A stretch of 49,581 bases of DNA from Chelonobacter oris (lineage in GTDB: Bacteria > Pseudomonadota > Gammaproteobacteria > Enterobacterales > Pasteurellaceae), in assembly GCF_000772535.1 (NCBI RefSeq), contig NZ_JSUM01000020.1:1-49581 (forward strand), read 5' to 3'. Numbering within the stretch: the stretch's first letter is position 1; the number at the start of each line of letters is the position of its first letter. The notes under the pieces are model-generated. The model was given only the letters and a program-made list of their open reading frames with translations, made no database searches and was not told the DNA's origin. The translations under genes and the position numbers were made by a program. Below, in pieces: positions 6,905 to 16,658 of the stretch.

Positions 6905-8872
6905 TTATACGGTCTCCTGTTGACGAGCGTCTTGGGTGATGCGATTCAAACGATAACGACGATCGAACATCGACAGTAATCCGCCGAGCGCCATAAACAG
7001 CCCTCCGATCCAAATCCAGCGGATAAACGGCTTGTAATACAGGCGCACGGCCCACGAATTATCTTCCAAGCGTTCACCGAGGGCAACGTAAATATCCCGC
7101 TTAAAGCCCCAGTCGATCGCCGCTTCGGTCATACTCATGCGGCTAACGGTGTAAAAGCGTTTTTCGGCGTGCAGAACGGTTTCCAGTTTATCTTTGCGGT
7201 AAACTTCGACAACCGCTTTAACGCCTTCATAGTTTGGGCCGTTATCCGGCGTTACGCCTTGAAAAACAAAGCGGTAATCGGCAATTTGTGCGCTGTCGCC
7301 GCGGTTCATGCGCACATCGCGCTCGACACTGTAATTTTGGCTGAAAGCGATACCGAATACCGTCATGGCCACGCCGAGATGGGCGGCAATCATGCCCCAA
7401 TGTGAGCGTGACAGTTTAGTGATGCCTTTAAAAAACGAATGGCGGTGGCTTGCCCGTTGCTGCATTTCATACAGGCTCAGGAGCACAATCAGCACGCTCA
7501 TCATTGTACCTAAAACAGCCGTCACCGTGATTTGCTCAAACAGCAAGTGCGGTAAGGCAACACCGGCGATAACCATCAATATCAGGCTGATAATCACCGG
7601 TGTGCGAATGGCGCTGAACTGATCGCGCCGCCATTTGACCAGTGGACCGATACCCAAAATAAATGCAAACGGCACCATTAAAATCAAGAACATTTGATCG
7701 AAAAACGGTGCGCCGACCGAAATTGAGCCTAGACCTAATTGTTTGTGTACCAGCGGTAGCAGCGTACCGATTAATACAATTGAAAGTGCGGTCATCAGCA
7801 GGACATTATTCAACAGCAATAAATTCTCACGTGAATAGCGTTGGTAATTGACGGTTGAGCGGATTTGATTGCCTTTAACCGCATAAAGTGCCAGAGAACC
7901 GCCGATGACAATCACCAGATAAGCCAAAATATACAAGCCGCGGGTCGGATCCGAGGCAAAGGCGTGTACCGAGACCAGAATCCCGGAACGCACTAAAAAC
8001 GTACCGAGCAGGCAGAGCGAAAACGCCAAAATTGCCAGTAATACCGTCCATGCTTTGAAGCTACCCCTTTTTTCGGTGACCGCTAACGAGTGAACCAATG
8101 CCGTACCGGCAATCCACGGCATGAGCGAGGCATTTTCAACCGGATCCCAGAACCACCAACCGCCCCAGCCCAGTTCATAATAAGCCCACCATGATCCGAG
8201 TACGATGCCTAATGTTAAAAACAGCCAGGCGGCAAGTGTCCACGGGCGAGACCAACGTGCCCAAGCGGTATCGAGATTGCCGCCTAATAACGCTGCAATC
8301 GCAAAGGCGAAAGCAACGGAAAAACCGACATAGCCCATATACAGTAATGGCGGATGGAAGATCAAGCCGACATCTTGCAATAACGGATTCAGTTCACGGC
8401 CGTCGACCGGAAAATCGGGAAAAGTGCGGTCGAACGGATTGGAGGTAAAAATAATAAAGACTAAAAAGCCGATACTGATTAACCCCATTACCGCCAATAC
8501 GCGCGCAATGGCTTCTTGCGGCAGGCTTTTACTAAAAACGGCAACCGCAGCACCCCAGAGAGAAAGCAGCCAGATCCATAGCAGTAATGAGCCTTCGTGC
8601 GATCCCCACACTGCCGAGAGGCGGTAATGCAGCGGCAGGTTGGTATTGGAATTATTGACAATGTACTGCACGCTGAAATCATTGATGGCAAAAAGATAAG
8701 ATAGCGCAACAAAGGAAAAGGTCAGGCAGAAAAACAGGCTGAATGTCATCGGTTTAGCCAATGACATCAGCACGGCATTATTTTTCAAACAGCCGTAAGC
8801 CGGCAGCAGCGTTAATAAAACCGCAACGGCCAAAGCAAGGGCAAGAGCGTAATTTCCGAGTTCCGCAATCAT
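6905..8872 (-). CDS. ccmF: Cytochrome c heme lyase subunit CcmF
   Basis: 655 residues, a polytopic inner-membrane protein. The WWD motif that contacts heme is [19 protein letters not shown] (about residues 236-254), preceded by [11 protein letters not shown] large periplasmic loop comes before the last helix. Together with CcmH and CcmI it removes heme from holo-CcmE and attaches it to CXXCH of apocytochrome c. Its length and the N-terminal [19 protein letters not shown] match the family. The start overlaps the ccmE stop by four bases. The adjacent torY product (five CXXCH) is a likely substrate. Confidence 0.96.
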   Translation of the reverse strand: MIAELGNYALALALAVAVLLTLLPAYGCLKNNAVLMSLAKPMTFSLFFCLTFSFVALSYLFAINDFSVQYIVNNSNTNLPLHYRLSAVWGSHEGSLLLWIWLLSLWGAAVAVFSKSLPQEAIARVLAVMGLISIGFLVFIIFTSNPFDRTFPDFPVDGRELNPLLQDVGLIFHPPLLYMGYVGFSVAFAFAIAALLGGNLDTAWARWSRPWTLAAWLFLTLGIVLGSWWAYYELGWGGWWFWDPVENASLMPWIAGTALVHSLAVTEKRGSFKAWTVLLAILAFSLCLLGTFLVRSGILVSVHAFASDPTRGLYILAYLVIVIGGSLALYAVKGNQIRSTVNYQRYSRENLLLLNNVLLMTALSIVLIGTLLPLVHKQLGLGSISVGAPFFDQMFLILMVPFAFILGIGPLVKWRRDQFSAIRTPVIISLILMVIAGVALPHLLFEQITVTAVLGTMMSVLIVLLSLYEMQQRASHRHSFFKGITKLSRSHWGMIAAHLGVAMTVFGIAFSQNYSVERDVRMNRGDSAQIADYRFVFQGVTPDNGPNYEGVKAVVEVYRKDKLETVLHAEKRFYTVSRMSMTEAAIDWGFKRDIYVALGERLEDNSWAVRLYYKPFIRWIWIGGLFMALGGLLSMFDRRYRLNRITQDARQQETV

Positions 8873-9423
8873 TTGTTTGCCTCAATCGTTTGTTGCAGAT
8901 TGTGTTGGAATTTTTCCAGATTTTGTTGATCACGCTCGGACACACCTTTTAAATCGTTGTCCGATACGCCCATCGGCTGATGGACTTTTTGCATTTGGCT
9001 TTCTAATTCCGGCGGGACATAATTTTCATCATGTTTCGCCAACACTTCGTGGGCTTTTAATGTTTTTTCATCAACCAGTACGCCTTGCGCTACAATGCCT
9101 TGCCCTTCACGGAACAGATCCGGCAGGATTCCTTCGTATTCTACCGTGACGGAAGGGCCGATATCGTTGAGGTCAAACCGCACTTTGAGGCTGTTCGGAT
9201 CGCGAACCACCGTTCCTTCCACCACCATGCCGCCGATTCGCAGCCGTTGGCCGACTTGCGGTTTGGTATCAGGTTGGTTTTCTTTTCCGTAAATAATTTC
9301 GGTCGGCGTATAAAATAAATCAATATTTTGTCGCAGCGCATACAGCATTAAGCCGACGGCAACGGAAATACCGAGCAGAACCAACAGCAGTAAACTGAGG
9401 CGGGATTTGCGTCTAGGATTCAT
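8869..9423 (-). CDS. ccmE: Periplasmic heme chaperone CcmE
   Basis: 184 residues: one N-terminal transmembrane helix (about 9-29) and a beta-barrel periplasmic domain. Heme is bound covalently by the His of [12 protein letters not shown], which is His131 here with Tyr135 as axial ligand. The chaperone carries heme from CcmC to CcmF. The C-terminal tail after residue 140 is hydrophilic and variable, longer than in E. coli. It overlaps ccmD by 11 bases and ccmF by four, typical of this operon. Confidence 0.95.
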   Translation of the reverse strand: MNPRRKSRLSLLLLVLLGISVAVGLMLYALRQNIDLFYTPTEIIYGKENQPDTKPQVGQRLRIGGMVVEGTVVRDPNSLKVRFDLNDIGPSVTVEYEGILPDLFREGQGIVAQGVLVDEKTLKAHEVLAKHDENYVPPELESQMQKVHQPMGVSDNDLKGVSERDQQNLEKFQHNLQQTIEANK

Positions 9424-9640
9424 TACGGCCTCCTGTTGTCGGTGAGGTTTGGCGCTGCCCCAGCCGTTGCTGGCGCTGCCGTTCTTTGGCGACCCATTTC
9501 AAAATCTGTTTTTTTTCGCCGATGCTGGCGATAATCAGTATCAGCAGCGCTACGATGGTCACGGCATAACACAGCCAAACGTAAAATCCGTAGCCGCCCA
9601 TATTAAAAAAGTCGTGCCAAGTTTGGAAAAACGGGGTCAT
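9413..9640 (-). CDS. ccmD: Heme exporter small subunit CcmD
   Basis: 75 residues with one membrane helix (about 20-41) preceded by [18 protein letters not shown], the conserved CcmD start, and followed by a basic tail ([17 protein letters not shown]). It stabilises CcmC-CcmE and is needed to release holo-CcmE from the CcmABC complex. The first four bases overlap the ccmC stop and the last eleven overlap the ccmE start. Confidence 0.9.
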   Translation of the reverse strand: MTPFFQTWHDFFNMGGYGFYVWLCYAVTIVALLILIIASIGEKKQILKWVAKERQRQQRLGQRQTSPTTGGRNES

Positions 9641-10392
9641 TTTTTCACTCCTGTAAGGTATTTTTCAGCCAATGCCTGCACCCAAGGGCGCTTTTGTTCT
9701 TCTTGCAGTAAGGCATTGCGATAGCGTATCAGTGTCAGCCACACAGATAAAAACAGAAAGCCGAAAATGGATAGAATCAGCGGAATTAACATGGAGGTTG
9801 CCATTGACGGTTTTTCAAATTTGGTAATCGTAGCGCCTTGGTGCAGGGTATTCCACCATTCTACCGAAAAATGAATAATCGGCAGGTTAATCACCCCGAC
9901 TACGGCGAGGACGGCTGCCGCTTTGGCGCCGCTGCGACGATCCGGAAAGGCGGAGTAGAGCGCCAGAATACCCAGATAGAGGAACAGTAAAATCAATTCT
10001 GCGGTTAAACGGGCGTCCCAAACCCACCAAGTGCCCCACATCGGTTTGCCCCAAACGGCACCGGTCAGCAACGCCAAAAAGGTGAGCGTGGCGCCGACAG
10101 GCGCCATGGCGATCATGGCGAGGTAGGCATGGCGAATCTGCCAGACCAGCCCGATCACGGCTGCGATAGCCATTGACCCATAAATGCCCATTGACCAAAT
10201 TGCTGCCGGAACATGCGGATAGATCATGCGAAAGCCGTTGCCCTGTTGGTAATCGGCGGGGGCGAATACCAATCCCCACACCCAGCCGACAGCGAGCAGC
10301 AACAGGGCGAAAATGCCGATATAAGGCTGCAATTTACCGAGCAGATGATATTGGGTTTCTGCTTTGGCATAAGGGTGTAACCATTTCCACAT
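9637..10392 (-). CDS. ccmC: Heme exporter/transfer protein CcmC
   Basis: 251 residues and about six transmembrane helices. The periplasmic tryptophan-rich motif is WGTWWVWDARLT (WWD domain), with flanking histidines in YPHVPAAIWS and NLPIIHFSVEWWNTLHQG. It binds heme and loads it onto CcmE. It lies 56 bases after ccmB, the widest gap in this operon, and overlaps ccmD by four bases. The length is normal for the family. Confidence 0.96.
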   Translation of the reverse strand: MWKWLHPYAKAETQYHLLGKLQPYIGIFALLLLAVGWVWGLVFAPADYQQGNGFRMIYPHVPAAIWSMGIYGSMAIAAVIGLVWQIRHAYLAMIAMAPVGATLTFLALLTGAVWGKPMWGTWWVWDARLTAELILLFLYLGILALYSAFPDRRSGAKAAAVLAVVGVINLPIIHFSVEWWNTLHQGATITKFEKPSMATSMLIPLILSIFGFLFLSVWLTLIRYRNALLQEEQKRPWVQALAEKYLTGVKK

Positions 10393-10448
10393 AGGTCATT
10401 TCACTCCATTTTATTTTTCAAATAAATCAACAAATCACGGTAAACGTA

Positions 10449-11117
10449 TCAATCCAAGCTGATGCGAAGTGCGGCAGCGATGGCAAAGGGGGCAAGCGAG
10501 ACGGTCAGTGCCATAATTGCCCCCAGAATCGCCAATTGGCCGTGATAATTTAAATTCAACGAGGCGGCATCAAGCACCGCGGCTGAAAAAATCAGTACCG
10601 GAATAATTAACGGTACAACCAGTAAACTCAGTAATACACCGCCTTTACGCAGTGCTACCGTCAGTGCCACACCGATTGCACCGATGGCGCTTAAGGTCGG
10701 TGTTCCCAACAGTAGCGTGAAAACCAGCGCTTGCCATACGGCGGGTTCCATTGATAACAGCAGTGCGGCAATCGGCGAAAGCAACAATAACGGAAGTGCG
10801 GTCAATAACCAGTGCGCCGCCACTTTGGCAAGCATTACCAAGGGTAACGGATAGGACAGCAGCATAAGCTGTTCCAGTGAACCGTCACGAAAATCATCGG
10901 CAAATAAGCGTTCAAACGCCAATAATGCCGACAGCAATGCGGCAACCCAAACCACGCCGGGGCCGATCCGCGCCAGTAATGTCGGTTCGGGCCCGATCAC
11001 CAGCGGGAAAAGGGTGATGACCAGCAGAAAAAACCAAAGCGGGTTGAGCAGTTCGGCTTTTTTTTGTCGGGCGATTTTCAGTTCCCGTTTGATAATGCTG
11101 GCAAAAATCATCTCCAA
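10449..11117 (-). CDS. ccmB: Heme ABC exporter membrane subunit CcmB
   Basis: 222 residues with six predicted membrane helices. ELLNPLWFFLLVITLFPLVI near the start and FADDFRDGSLEQLMLLSYPL are family signatures. It forms the membrane part of the CcmAB ABC complex, whose ATP hydrolysis frees heme-loaded CcmE from CcmC. It begins seven bases after the ccmA stop. An alternative start two codons in (residue 3) cannot be excluded. Confidence 0.95.
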   Translation of the reverse strand: MEMIFASIIKRELKIARQKKAELLNPLWFFLLVITLFPLVIGPEPTLLARIGPGVVWVAALLSALLAFERLFADDFRDGSLEQLMLLSYPLPLVMLAKVAAHWLLTALPLLLLSPIAALLLSMEPAVWQALVFTLLLGTPTLSAIGAIGVALTVALRKGGVLLSLLVVPLIIPVLIFSAAVLDAASLNLNYHGQLAILGAIMALTVSLAPFAIAAALRISLD

Positions 11118-11124
11118 TGATTCC

Positions 11125-11772
11125 TTATGCGGATGCAGCCGCTTTAAAAGGCTGCATCGGGAATAGGTGTAATAAATCGCTGTTCACGGTTTGGTGGCTG
11201 GTAAGTATCACAATGCCCCCTTGTCGGCAGTGCTGCTCGAAAAGTGCGGTCAGCTCGGCGCGCCCTTGTTTATCGATAGCGGTAAAAGGTTCGTCTAAAA
11301 TCCATAGCACAGCATTGCTCAACCATAAACGTGCCAATGCAACCCGTTTTTGTTGCCCTGCCGAGAGCTGGTAAACCGCACTTTCTTCATAACCGCCCAA
11401 ACCGACGTGGTATAACGCCTGCCAAATCATGTCATTGTCTTGCACGCGGTTGCTGATCTGCCGGTAAAAACACAGATTGTCATAAGGTGTCAGCTCGCTT
11501 TTTACACCGCTGTAATGCCCCAGATACAACAGATCGGAAAGATAAGCGTCCCGATTTTTAAAAATATCGGTTTGATTCCACCGCACGCAACCGTCGGCAG
11601 GGCGAGACAGAGTCGTCAGAATGCGCAGCAGGCTGGTTTTGCCGATTCCGTTATGCCCTTCCAGTTGGATTAACTGACCGCTTTCGAAATTTGCCGACAA
11701 ACGCTCGAACAGCAGCTGTTCGCCACGCTGACAGGCCAAATTATGCAGTTCTAATCGGTTTGGTGCAAACAT
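11125..11772 (-). CDS. ccmA: Heme ABC exporter ATPase CcmA
   Basis: 215 residues, a single ABC ATPase domain. Walker A is GHNGIGKT (39-46), the signature is LSAGQQKRVALARLWLS and Walker B is LWILDEPFTAID. It powers the CcmABCD step that releases holo-CcmE. It is the first gene of a run of twelve minus-strand genes ending with the YdcZ-type permease. The upstream 246 bases hold an FNR-like box, so anaerobic control of the whole set is likely (inference). Confidence 0.95.
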   Translation of the reverse strand: MFAPNRLELHNLACQRGEQLLFERLSANFESGQLIQLEGHNGIGKTSLLRILTTLSRPADGCVRWNQTDIFKNRDAYLSDLLYLGHYSGVKSELTPYDNLCFYRQISNRVQDNDMIWQALYHVGLGGYEESAVYQLSAGQQKRVALARLWLSNAVLWILDEPFTAIDKQGRAELTALFEQHCRQGGIVILTSHQTVNSDLLHLFPMQPFKAAASA

Positions 11773-12018
11773 CAGAGTTACTCGACATCAATAAAAACAG
11801 AGCGCAAATTTTAACATAACTGATTGATTAGTGATAACAATCAATTCGATAAAAAACTACCTATTTTTGTGTATTTTATTATTTATTTTGAAATGTAACT
11901 ATTTGATTTTTAATGATGTATTTGCCGGTTGACGATTTAAGGGTTATTTGATCTAAAACAAGTAAAAAAATCCCAAGTACAGCGGGGCACTTGGGATTTT
12001 TATCGATGGTTTTGAATT
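11773..12018. promoter_or_regulatory. ccm promoter region with FNR-like box
   Basis: This AT-rich intergenic region lies between ccmA and torZ. GTGAT-AACA-ATCAA at 11831-11844 matches the FNR consensus TTGAT-N4-ATCAA at nine of ten positions, about 60 bases before the ccmA start codon. The left part holds the torZ terminator. I see no gene in it. Confidence 0.45.
11967..12000 (-). terminator. Terminator after torZ
   Basis: A perfect 12-bp inverted repeat (AAAATCCCAAGT and ACTTGGGATTTT) with a ten-base loop. It has A/T tracts at both outer edges, so it can act in either direction. It isolates torYZ from the ccm promoter. Confidence 0.85.
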
Positions 12019-14514
12019 TTATAACGTGCGGTATTTCGGTTCGTCAAAAACCGTAACGGTCGGTGCTTCTCCGGTGTATTTTTCCACTTGTAAAATCGCC
12101 GTGTTCGGCGAGTTCCCTTGTGCCAGTTTTGAGGTGCCGATATCCATAGTCAGTACGTTCGGATTGCCGAATTTACACAACGGTTTTTCATCGCTGCCCA
12201 ATCCTTGCGGATCGTACCAAGCACCTTCGTGCAGTGCGACGGTTCCTTTGATGATGCCGTCAGTCACGACTGCGCCGGCCAAGACCTGTCCTCGCTGATT
12301 GAACAGGCGGACGATATCGCCGTTGGCAATGCCGCGCGCTTTGGCATCGTCGCTGTGGATCAAGACCGGTTCGCGCCCGTTGACGGTGTAGTAATTCCGC
12401 AATTCGGCAGAGAAACAGAGCTGGCTGTGCAGGCGATAGTACGGATGCGGCGTCACCAGTGCGAGCGGTGCTTCTGTGGTAACGTTGCCGGCATATTCTT
12501 CCGGGACGAACCAAGTCGGATGTCCTTTACAGTCATCATAGCCCATTTTGGCAACGGTATCCGAATAGATCTCGATTTTACCGGACGGCGTTCCTAGCGG
12601 ATTAAGCAGCGGATCATTGCGGAACTCCTCATAACGAACCCATTTTTTGGCTTTTTCGGCGGCTTTAAAAGTGACGGGTTTGTTTTCTTGCCAAAACTGT
12701 TCAAAGCGCGGCATGATAACTCGGTTTTTGCGTGCACTATCGTAGGCGGTTTGGTAGAACGCTTTTAACCAGTCCATCTCCGATTTTCCTTCGGTGAATT
12801 TTTCTTCGACACCCGCCAGTTTGGCTAGTGCGGCAAAAACGTCATAGTCGCTTTTTGCCTCGAATTGCGGTTCAACGGCTTTTTTCATCGGATAGACATG
12901 CATCATGGAGTAATCGCCGCTCATGGTGAGGTCGTTGCGTTCGTAAGAGGTGGTTACCGGAAGTACGATATCCGCCATACGTGCCGTCGGGGTCCAGTAA
13001 ATTTCATTGACGACGATGGTTTCGGGCCTTTGCCAGGCTTTAACCAAGGTATTGGTATCTTGGTGGTGGGTGAAAGGGTTGCCGCCGGTCCAGTAAATGA
13101 ACTTGATGTCGGGATAGGTGATTTCAGTCCCGTTGTATTGAATTTTTTTACCCGGATTCAGTAGCGCATCGGAAATCCGTGCCAGTGGGAAACTGTATTC
13201 CGACGTTTTGGTCAGCCAAGACATTCCTGTGTTGTCACTGTTATTGCCGACCGTTGCAGATATTGAACTTAAGCTGCCGCCGGTTGTTGTCGGGGCGCCG
13301 CCGTTAGAGTAGTGGTAGCTCAAGCCGAATCCGCCGCCCGGCAACCCGATTTGCCCCAGCATTGCCGCCAGAGTGACCAGCATCCAGTGGGTTTGTTCGC
13401 CGTGTCGTTGACGTTGCATGCCCCAGCCGGCCATCAGCATAGTGCGGTTGGCTGCAAAATCGAGCGCCAATTTTTTGATGACATCTGCCGGAATACCGCA
13501 GATTTGGCTTGCCCATTCCGCATTTTTTACGATTCCGTCTTCGGCTTGCCCTAATACGTAAGGTTCGAATTTATCATAGCCGATGGTATATTTTTTCAGA
13601 AATTCGGTATCGTGTTTGCCTTCGCTGATCAAGGTATGTGCAATACCCAGCATCAGCGGAACGTCGGTTGCGGTGTTAATCGGAATCCATTCTGCGCCTA
13701 AATATTCACAGCTTTCGCTTTTGACCGGATCAATACAGAGAATACGCTTACCGCTCTCTTTCAGTTTTTTGAAATAGTCAACCCCTTGTTGATCGGTCGA
13801 GGTCCAAGCAATTCTGAGGGTGGTCATCGGGTTTGCCGACCATAACACAATAATATCGCTGTTTTCTAAAACGACTTCCCAGCTGGTTTGTTGTTCGTAG
13901 ACCTCGATCGTGCCCAACACATGCGGCATAATGACTTGCGCCGCGCCGGTGGAGTAGTCGCCTTTTGTGCCGACAAACCCGCCGGTCAGGTTCATGTAAC
14001 GGTGTAAGAGTGTTCTGCAACTGTGCAATACGCCGGAACTTTTCCAGCCGTATGAACCGGCGAAGACGCCGGTTACGCCATAAGTTTCACGTACACGTTT
14101 CAATTCGCCGTCTACCAGCTCAAGCGCCTTATCCCAAGAGACTTGCACCCATTCGTCGCGCCCTCTCAAGCCGGTATCGCTTTTGCCGGGATTTTCCAGA
14201 TAGCTTTTACGCACCATCGGGTATTTTATACGGGCATTGCTATGAACCTGTTCCGCAACAACATGTTGCAGTTCATTGGCGACAGCAGGTTCGATGGCCG
14301 GTCCTGATTTGACGATTTTGCCGTCTTCCACAATGATGCCCAACGGCCCCCAATGGGCGGCAGAAACCACCGTAGAGGATTCAGCCGCCATAGCTTTTGT
14401 CGGCATCAGGATCCCGCTAGTCATGCCGCCGGCGGTTGCGAGACCGACAGTGCCCAGTGAGGTATTTTTTAGGAATTGCCTGCGGCTTCGATTCGTTTTT
14501 TTCATGTTTTGCAT
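12019..14514 (-). CDS. torZ: Periplasmic molybdoenzyme, TMAO/S-oxide reductase TorZ (MtsZ-like)
   Basis: 831 residues. A twin-arginine signal (NRSRRQFLKNTSLGTVGLAT) exports the folded enzyme, with probable cleavage after AMA near residue 43. It belongs to the DMSO reductase family: GSYGWKSSG places Tyr155 and Trp157 at the active site, and GDYSTG gives Ser188 as the likely molybdenum ligand by spacing from the characterised DMSO reductases. No N-terminal iron-sulfur cysteine motif is present, as expected for TorZ/BisC-type enzymes. It reduces trimethylamine N-oxide or other N- and S-oxides. The Haemophilus homologue is described as a methionine-sulfoxide reductase (MtsZ), so the true substrate here is open. 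It is the second gene after torY, 44 bases apart. Confidence 0.9.
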   Translation of the reverse strand: MQNMKKTNRSRRQFLKNTSLGTVGLATAGGMTSGILMPTKAMAAESSTVVSAAHWGPLGIIVEDGKIVKSGPAIEPAVANELQHVVAEQVHSNARIKYPMVRKSYLENPGKSDTGLRGRDEWVQVSWDKALELVDGELKRVRETYGVTGVFAGSYGWKSSGVLHSCRTLLHRYMNLTGGFVGTKGDYSTGAAQVIMPHVLGTIEVYEQQTSWEVVLENSDIIVLWSANPMTTLRIAWTSTDQQGVDYFKKLKESGKRILCIDPVKSESCEYLGAEWIPINTATDVPLMLGIAHTLISEGKHDTEFLKKYTIGYDKFEPYVLGQAEDGIVKNAEWASQICGIPADVIKKLALDFAANRTMLMAGWGMQRQRHGEQTHWMLVTLAAMLGQIGLPGGGFGLSYHYSNGGAPTTTGGSLSSISATVGNNSDNTGMSWLTKTSEYSFPLARISDALLNPGKKIQYNGTEITYPDIKFIYWTGGNPFTHHQDTNTLVKAWQRPETIVVNEIYWTPTARMADIVLPVTTSYERNDLTMSGDYSMMHVYPMKKAVEPQFEAKSDYDVFAALAKLAGVEEKFTEGKSEMDWLKAFYQTAYDSARKNRVIMPRFEQFWQENKPVTFKAAEKAKKWVRYEEFRNDPLLNPLGTPSGKIEIYSDTVAKMGYDDCKGHPTWFVPEEYAGNVTTEAPLALVTPHPYYRLHSQLCFSAELRNYYTVNGREPVLIHSDDAKARGIANGDIVRLFNQRGQVLAGAVVTDGIIKGTVALHEGAWYDPQGLGSDEKPLCKFGNPNVLTMDIGTSKLAQGNSPNTAILQVEKYTGEAPTVTVFDEPKYRTL

Positions 14515-14558
14515 ATGATCTGATCTCCTCGTTGATTATAAAATTTATCCCAAAAGGA

Positions 14559-15668
14559 TTAATGGGAACTTCCCATGTCTTTGGCAAAATGTTGTAAATA
14601 AAGGGTAATTGTTCTGACTTCCTCATCATTCATTGAAGTGCGGTCTTTCATCGAATTAATCACACCGACCCATTGATTGGCCGTATAGTGATCGGCGGCA
14701 ATAGGTGCATGGCAGGTGCTGCAATGAGTTTGATCCAGACTTTTTCCGTATTGGTTCAGCGCGTTGATATCCGATGTTAACGCCGCCTTGTCGACACTGA
14801 GTGCGATATTGACTTCATGCCAATCAGAATCGGTTATGTCGTCGTGTACGGTTTTTAACACCGTTATTTGTGATTTTGCATCGTCATCGACAACAGCAAC
14901 GATAATCCGTTTGCCCATTTGTTGATAAATCAGGCTTTCCGCCCCGGCTTGCTGCCAGCCGTTTACCGTACCCTTGATATCATTGTTATCCGCTTGCCAG
15001 TCAACCAGTCGGGCAAACGGCATTAGACGCACTTGTCCGTTTCCGGCGGTGGCGGACGACATTCCCATCAGGTACAGCGTTTTGTCATCGTTTGCAAATT
15101 GTCCGGCGTGTTTGCTTAATTCTCCGCTTGCGGCACTCGAATCCGTCGCAACGTCCGGCATAAAATGTACAATGCCTTTGTGGCAATCGATACAGGTTTG
15201 ATTGGTCTCTATCGCCAGTTTATGCATGGTTTGCGCTTGTTCGGACTGCTCGCTTAAAATCCAAGCATCGGTTTTATGGCAGGTTCGGCATGAGGAAGAA
15301 TCCAGCGCTTTCATCTGCTCCCAAACCGTTTGAGCCATTTGTAAACGGTGTTGCTCGAATGCTTCCGCATCAGGAATTTTTCCGGTTAATTCTCCCCAGA
15401 CATCCTTGAGGGCGATAAATTTAGCTTTGATGTAATGCCAGTTTTCCGGCGGAAGGTGGCAATCCGAACATTCCGCCCGAATCCCGAGTTTATTGGCAAA
15501 ATGCACGCTGCCTTCCCACTCCTCTTTGGCGGTGGTCATGGAGTGGCAACTGATGCAGAATTCGGTGGAACTGGTTTTGTGAAAAACCGTTTGTGTCAGC
15601 CAAAATCCGATCGCACCGACGGCAATCAATATGATTCCGCCGATAAATCCTTTCTTTTTTATCAACAT
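14559..15668 (-). CDS. torY: Pentaheme c-type cytochrome TorY (electron donor to TorZ)
   Basis: 369 residues of the NapC/NirT-TorC type: an N-terminal membrane anchor (about 8-27) and five heme sites CISCH (38-42), CSDCH (67-71), CRTCH (127-131), CIDCH (159-163) and CSTCH (316-320). The first four form the NapC-like quinol-oxidising part. The last lies in the C-terminal monoheme domain that docks on the reductase. It takes electrons from menaquinol and passes them to TorZ. Maturation needs the adjacent ccm operon. It is the first gene of the pair, with a perfect FNR box about 80 bases upstream. Length is close to E. coli TorY. Confidence 0.93.
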   Translation of the reverse strand: MLIKKKGFIGGIILIAVGAIGFWLTQTVFHKTSSTEFCISCHSMTTAKEEWEGSVHFANKLGIRAECSDCHLPPENWHYIKAKFIALKDVWGELTGKIPDAEAFEQHRLQMAQTVWEQMKALDSSSCRTCHKTDAWILSEQSEQAQTMHKLAIETNQTCIDCHKGIVHFMPDVATDSSAASGELSKHAGQFANDDKTLYLMGMSSATAGNGQVRLMPFARLVDWQADNNDIKGTVNGWQQAGAESLIYQQMGKRIIVAVVDDDAKSQITVLKTVHDDITDSDWHEVNIALSVDKAALTSDINALNQYGKSLDQTHCSTCHAPIAADHYTANQWVGVINSMKDRTSMNDEEVRTITLYLQHFAKDMGSSH

Positions 15669-16022
15669 ACCTATTCCCGTTTAATATTAACGTAGCTAAA
15701 CAAATATAAAGACAATGTTTCATAAGTTGTATTTATACGGTTTGATATATATCAAAATACAATTAATTTTTTATTTTAAAATTAACTTCCCTTCTTTATT
15801 GTAAATAGGATGTTTTCTTTTTGTTGTATTTTTGTGGTGATTTTTTTTATTAATTAATTGTTTTTTCAAAAAATTTTCATTTTCTCTTGTGTGAATTTTT
15901 ATATGGGATTTTAGTCTTAAAAATAAAGATTGAGGCAGCTAGCAAAAATGGAACAAGCTTCTTGTCTTGATAATTGAATATGATTAGAGTGATTTTTGAT
16001 ATTCTATTTTATAGGAGGCGGT
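15669..16022. promoter_or_regulatory. Divergent torY / yjiH intergenic region
   Basis: These 354 AT-rich bases hold no gene that I can see. The torY side contains the FNR box listed separately. The yjiH side has a GGAGG ribosome site at 16014-16018, which fixes the yjiH start at 16023 rather than at the in-frame ATG at 15996. The middle (about 15760-15900) is nearly pure A/T with long T runs. No clear second operator was found. Confidence 0.6.
15742..15755. promoter_or_regulatory. Perfect FNR box upstream of torY
   Basis: TTGAT-ATAT-ATCAA matches the FNR consensus TTGAT-N4-ATCAA at all ten positions, centred about 80 bases before the torY start codon. It indicates oxygen-responsive activation of torYZ. 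Confidence 0.8.
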
Positions 16023-16658
16023 ATGGTTGAGAATAGCTTGAAAAAATTAATTGTCGGTACGATTTCATTAATTTTAGCGGTGATTTTTTTCGGCGGTTTT
16101 GCCAAAGATGTCATGGGCGGAATTTTTGATTTCAGCAAGTTGACCGGTCAGTTTCCGGAATGGCTGAAAACCAGCGGCGGAACGAGTGCCAAAGGCGGAT
16201 TTTTATTTGCGGTGACATTGGTTCCCAGTGTGATGCTGGCTTTGGGATTTGTTGCGGTTTTTGAACATTACGGCGCATTGTCGGCCGCCTCGAAGTGGCT
16301 GAATCCGATTTTGAAACCGATCATGGGAATCCCCGGTAACTGTTCCATCTCTTTGATTGCCAGTACACAGAGTACCGATGCCGGCAGTTCAACTACAAAA
16401 TTTTTACGTGAGGAAGGTGCGATCACGCACAAAGAATTGCTGATTTTTGCCGCATTTCAGTTTAGTGCCGGTGCCTTATTGACCAATTTTTTAGCGTCTT
16501 TTGCCCCGGTTTTGCTGATACAGGACAAAGCAGGACAGGTCGCACCGGTTTCCATCGCTATGTGTCTGGGTATTATTTTTGTGTTTAAGATTTTCGGCGC
16601 GAATTTAATGCGTCTTTATGTAAAAAAATTCGTGAAAGACGATGAGGAGTCGCTATGA
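16023..16658 (+). CDS. yjiH: YjiH-family inner-membrane protein (nucleoside-recognition/Gate domain)
   Basis: 211 residues from the ATG at 16023, chosen because GGAGG lies four bases upstream; an in-frame ATG at 15996 lacks one. It has several membrane helices and a Gate-type (nucleoside recognition, SpmA-like) core: KWLNPILKPIMGIPGNCSIS, then STQSTDAGSSTTKFLREEGA. E. coli has the same pair yjiH-yjiG beside an isoaspartyl dipeptidase gene, and an export or uptake role for small molecules has been proposed, but the substrate is not known. The stop overlaps the yjiG start by four bases (ATGA), so the two are coupled and probably form one complex. Confidence 0.8.
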   Translation: MVENSLKKLIVGTISLILAVIFFGGFAKDVMGGIFDFSKLTGQFPEWLKTSGGTSAKGGFLFAVTLVPSVMLALGFVAVFEHYGALSAASKWLNPILKPIMGIPGNCSISLIASTQSTDAGSSTTKFLREEGAITHKELLIFAAFQFSAGALLTNFLASFAPVLLIQDKAGQVAPVSIAMCLGIIFVFKIFGANLMRLYVKKFVKDDEESL

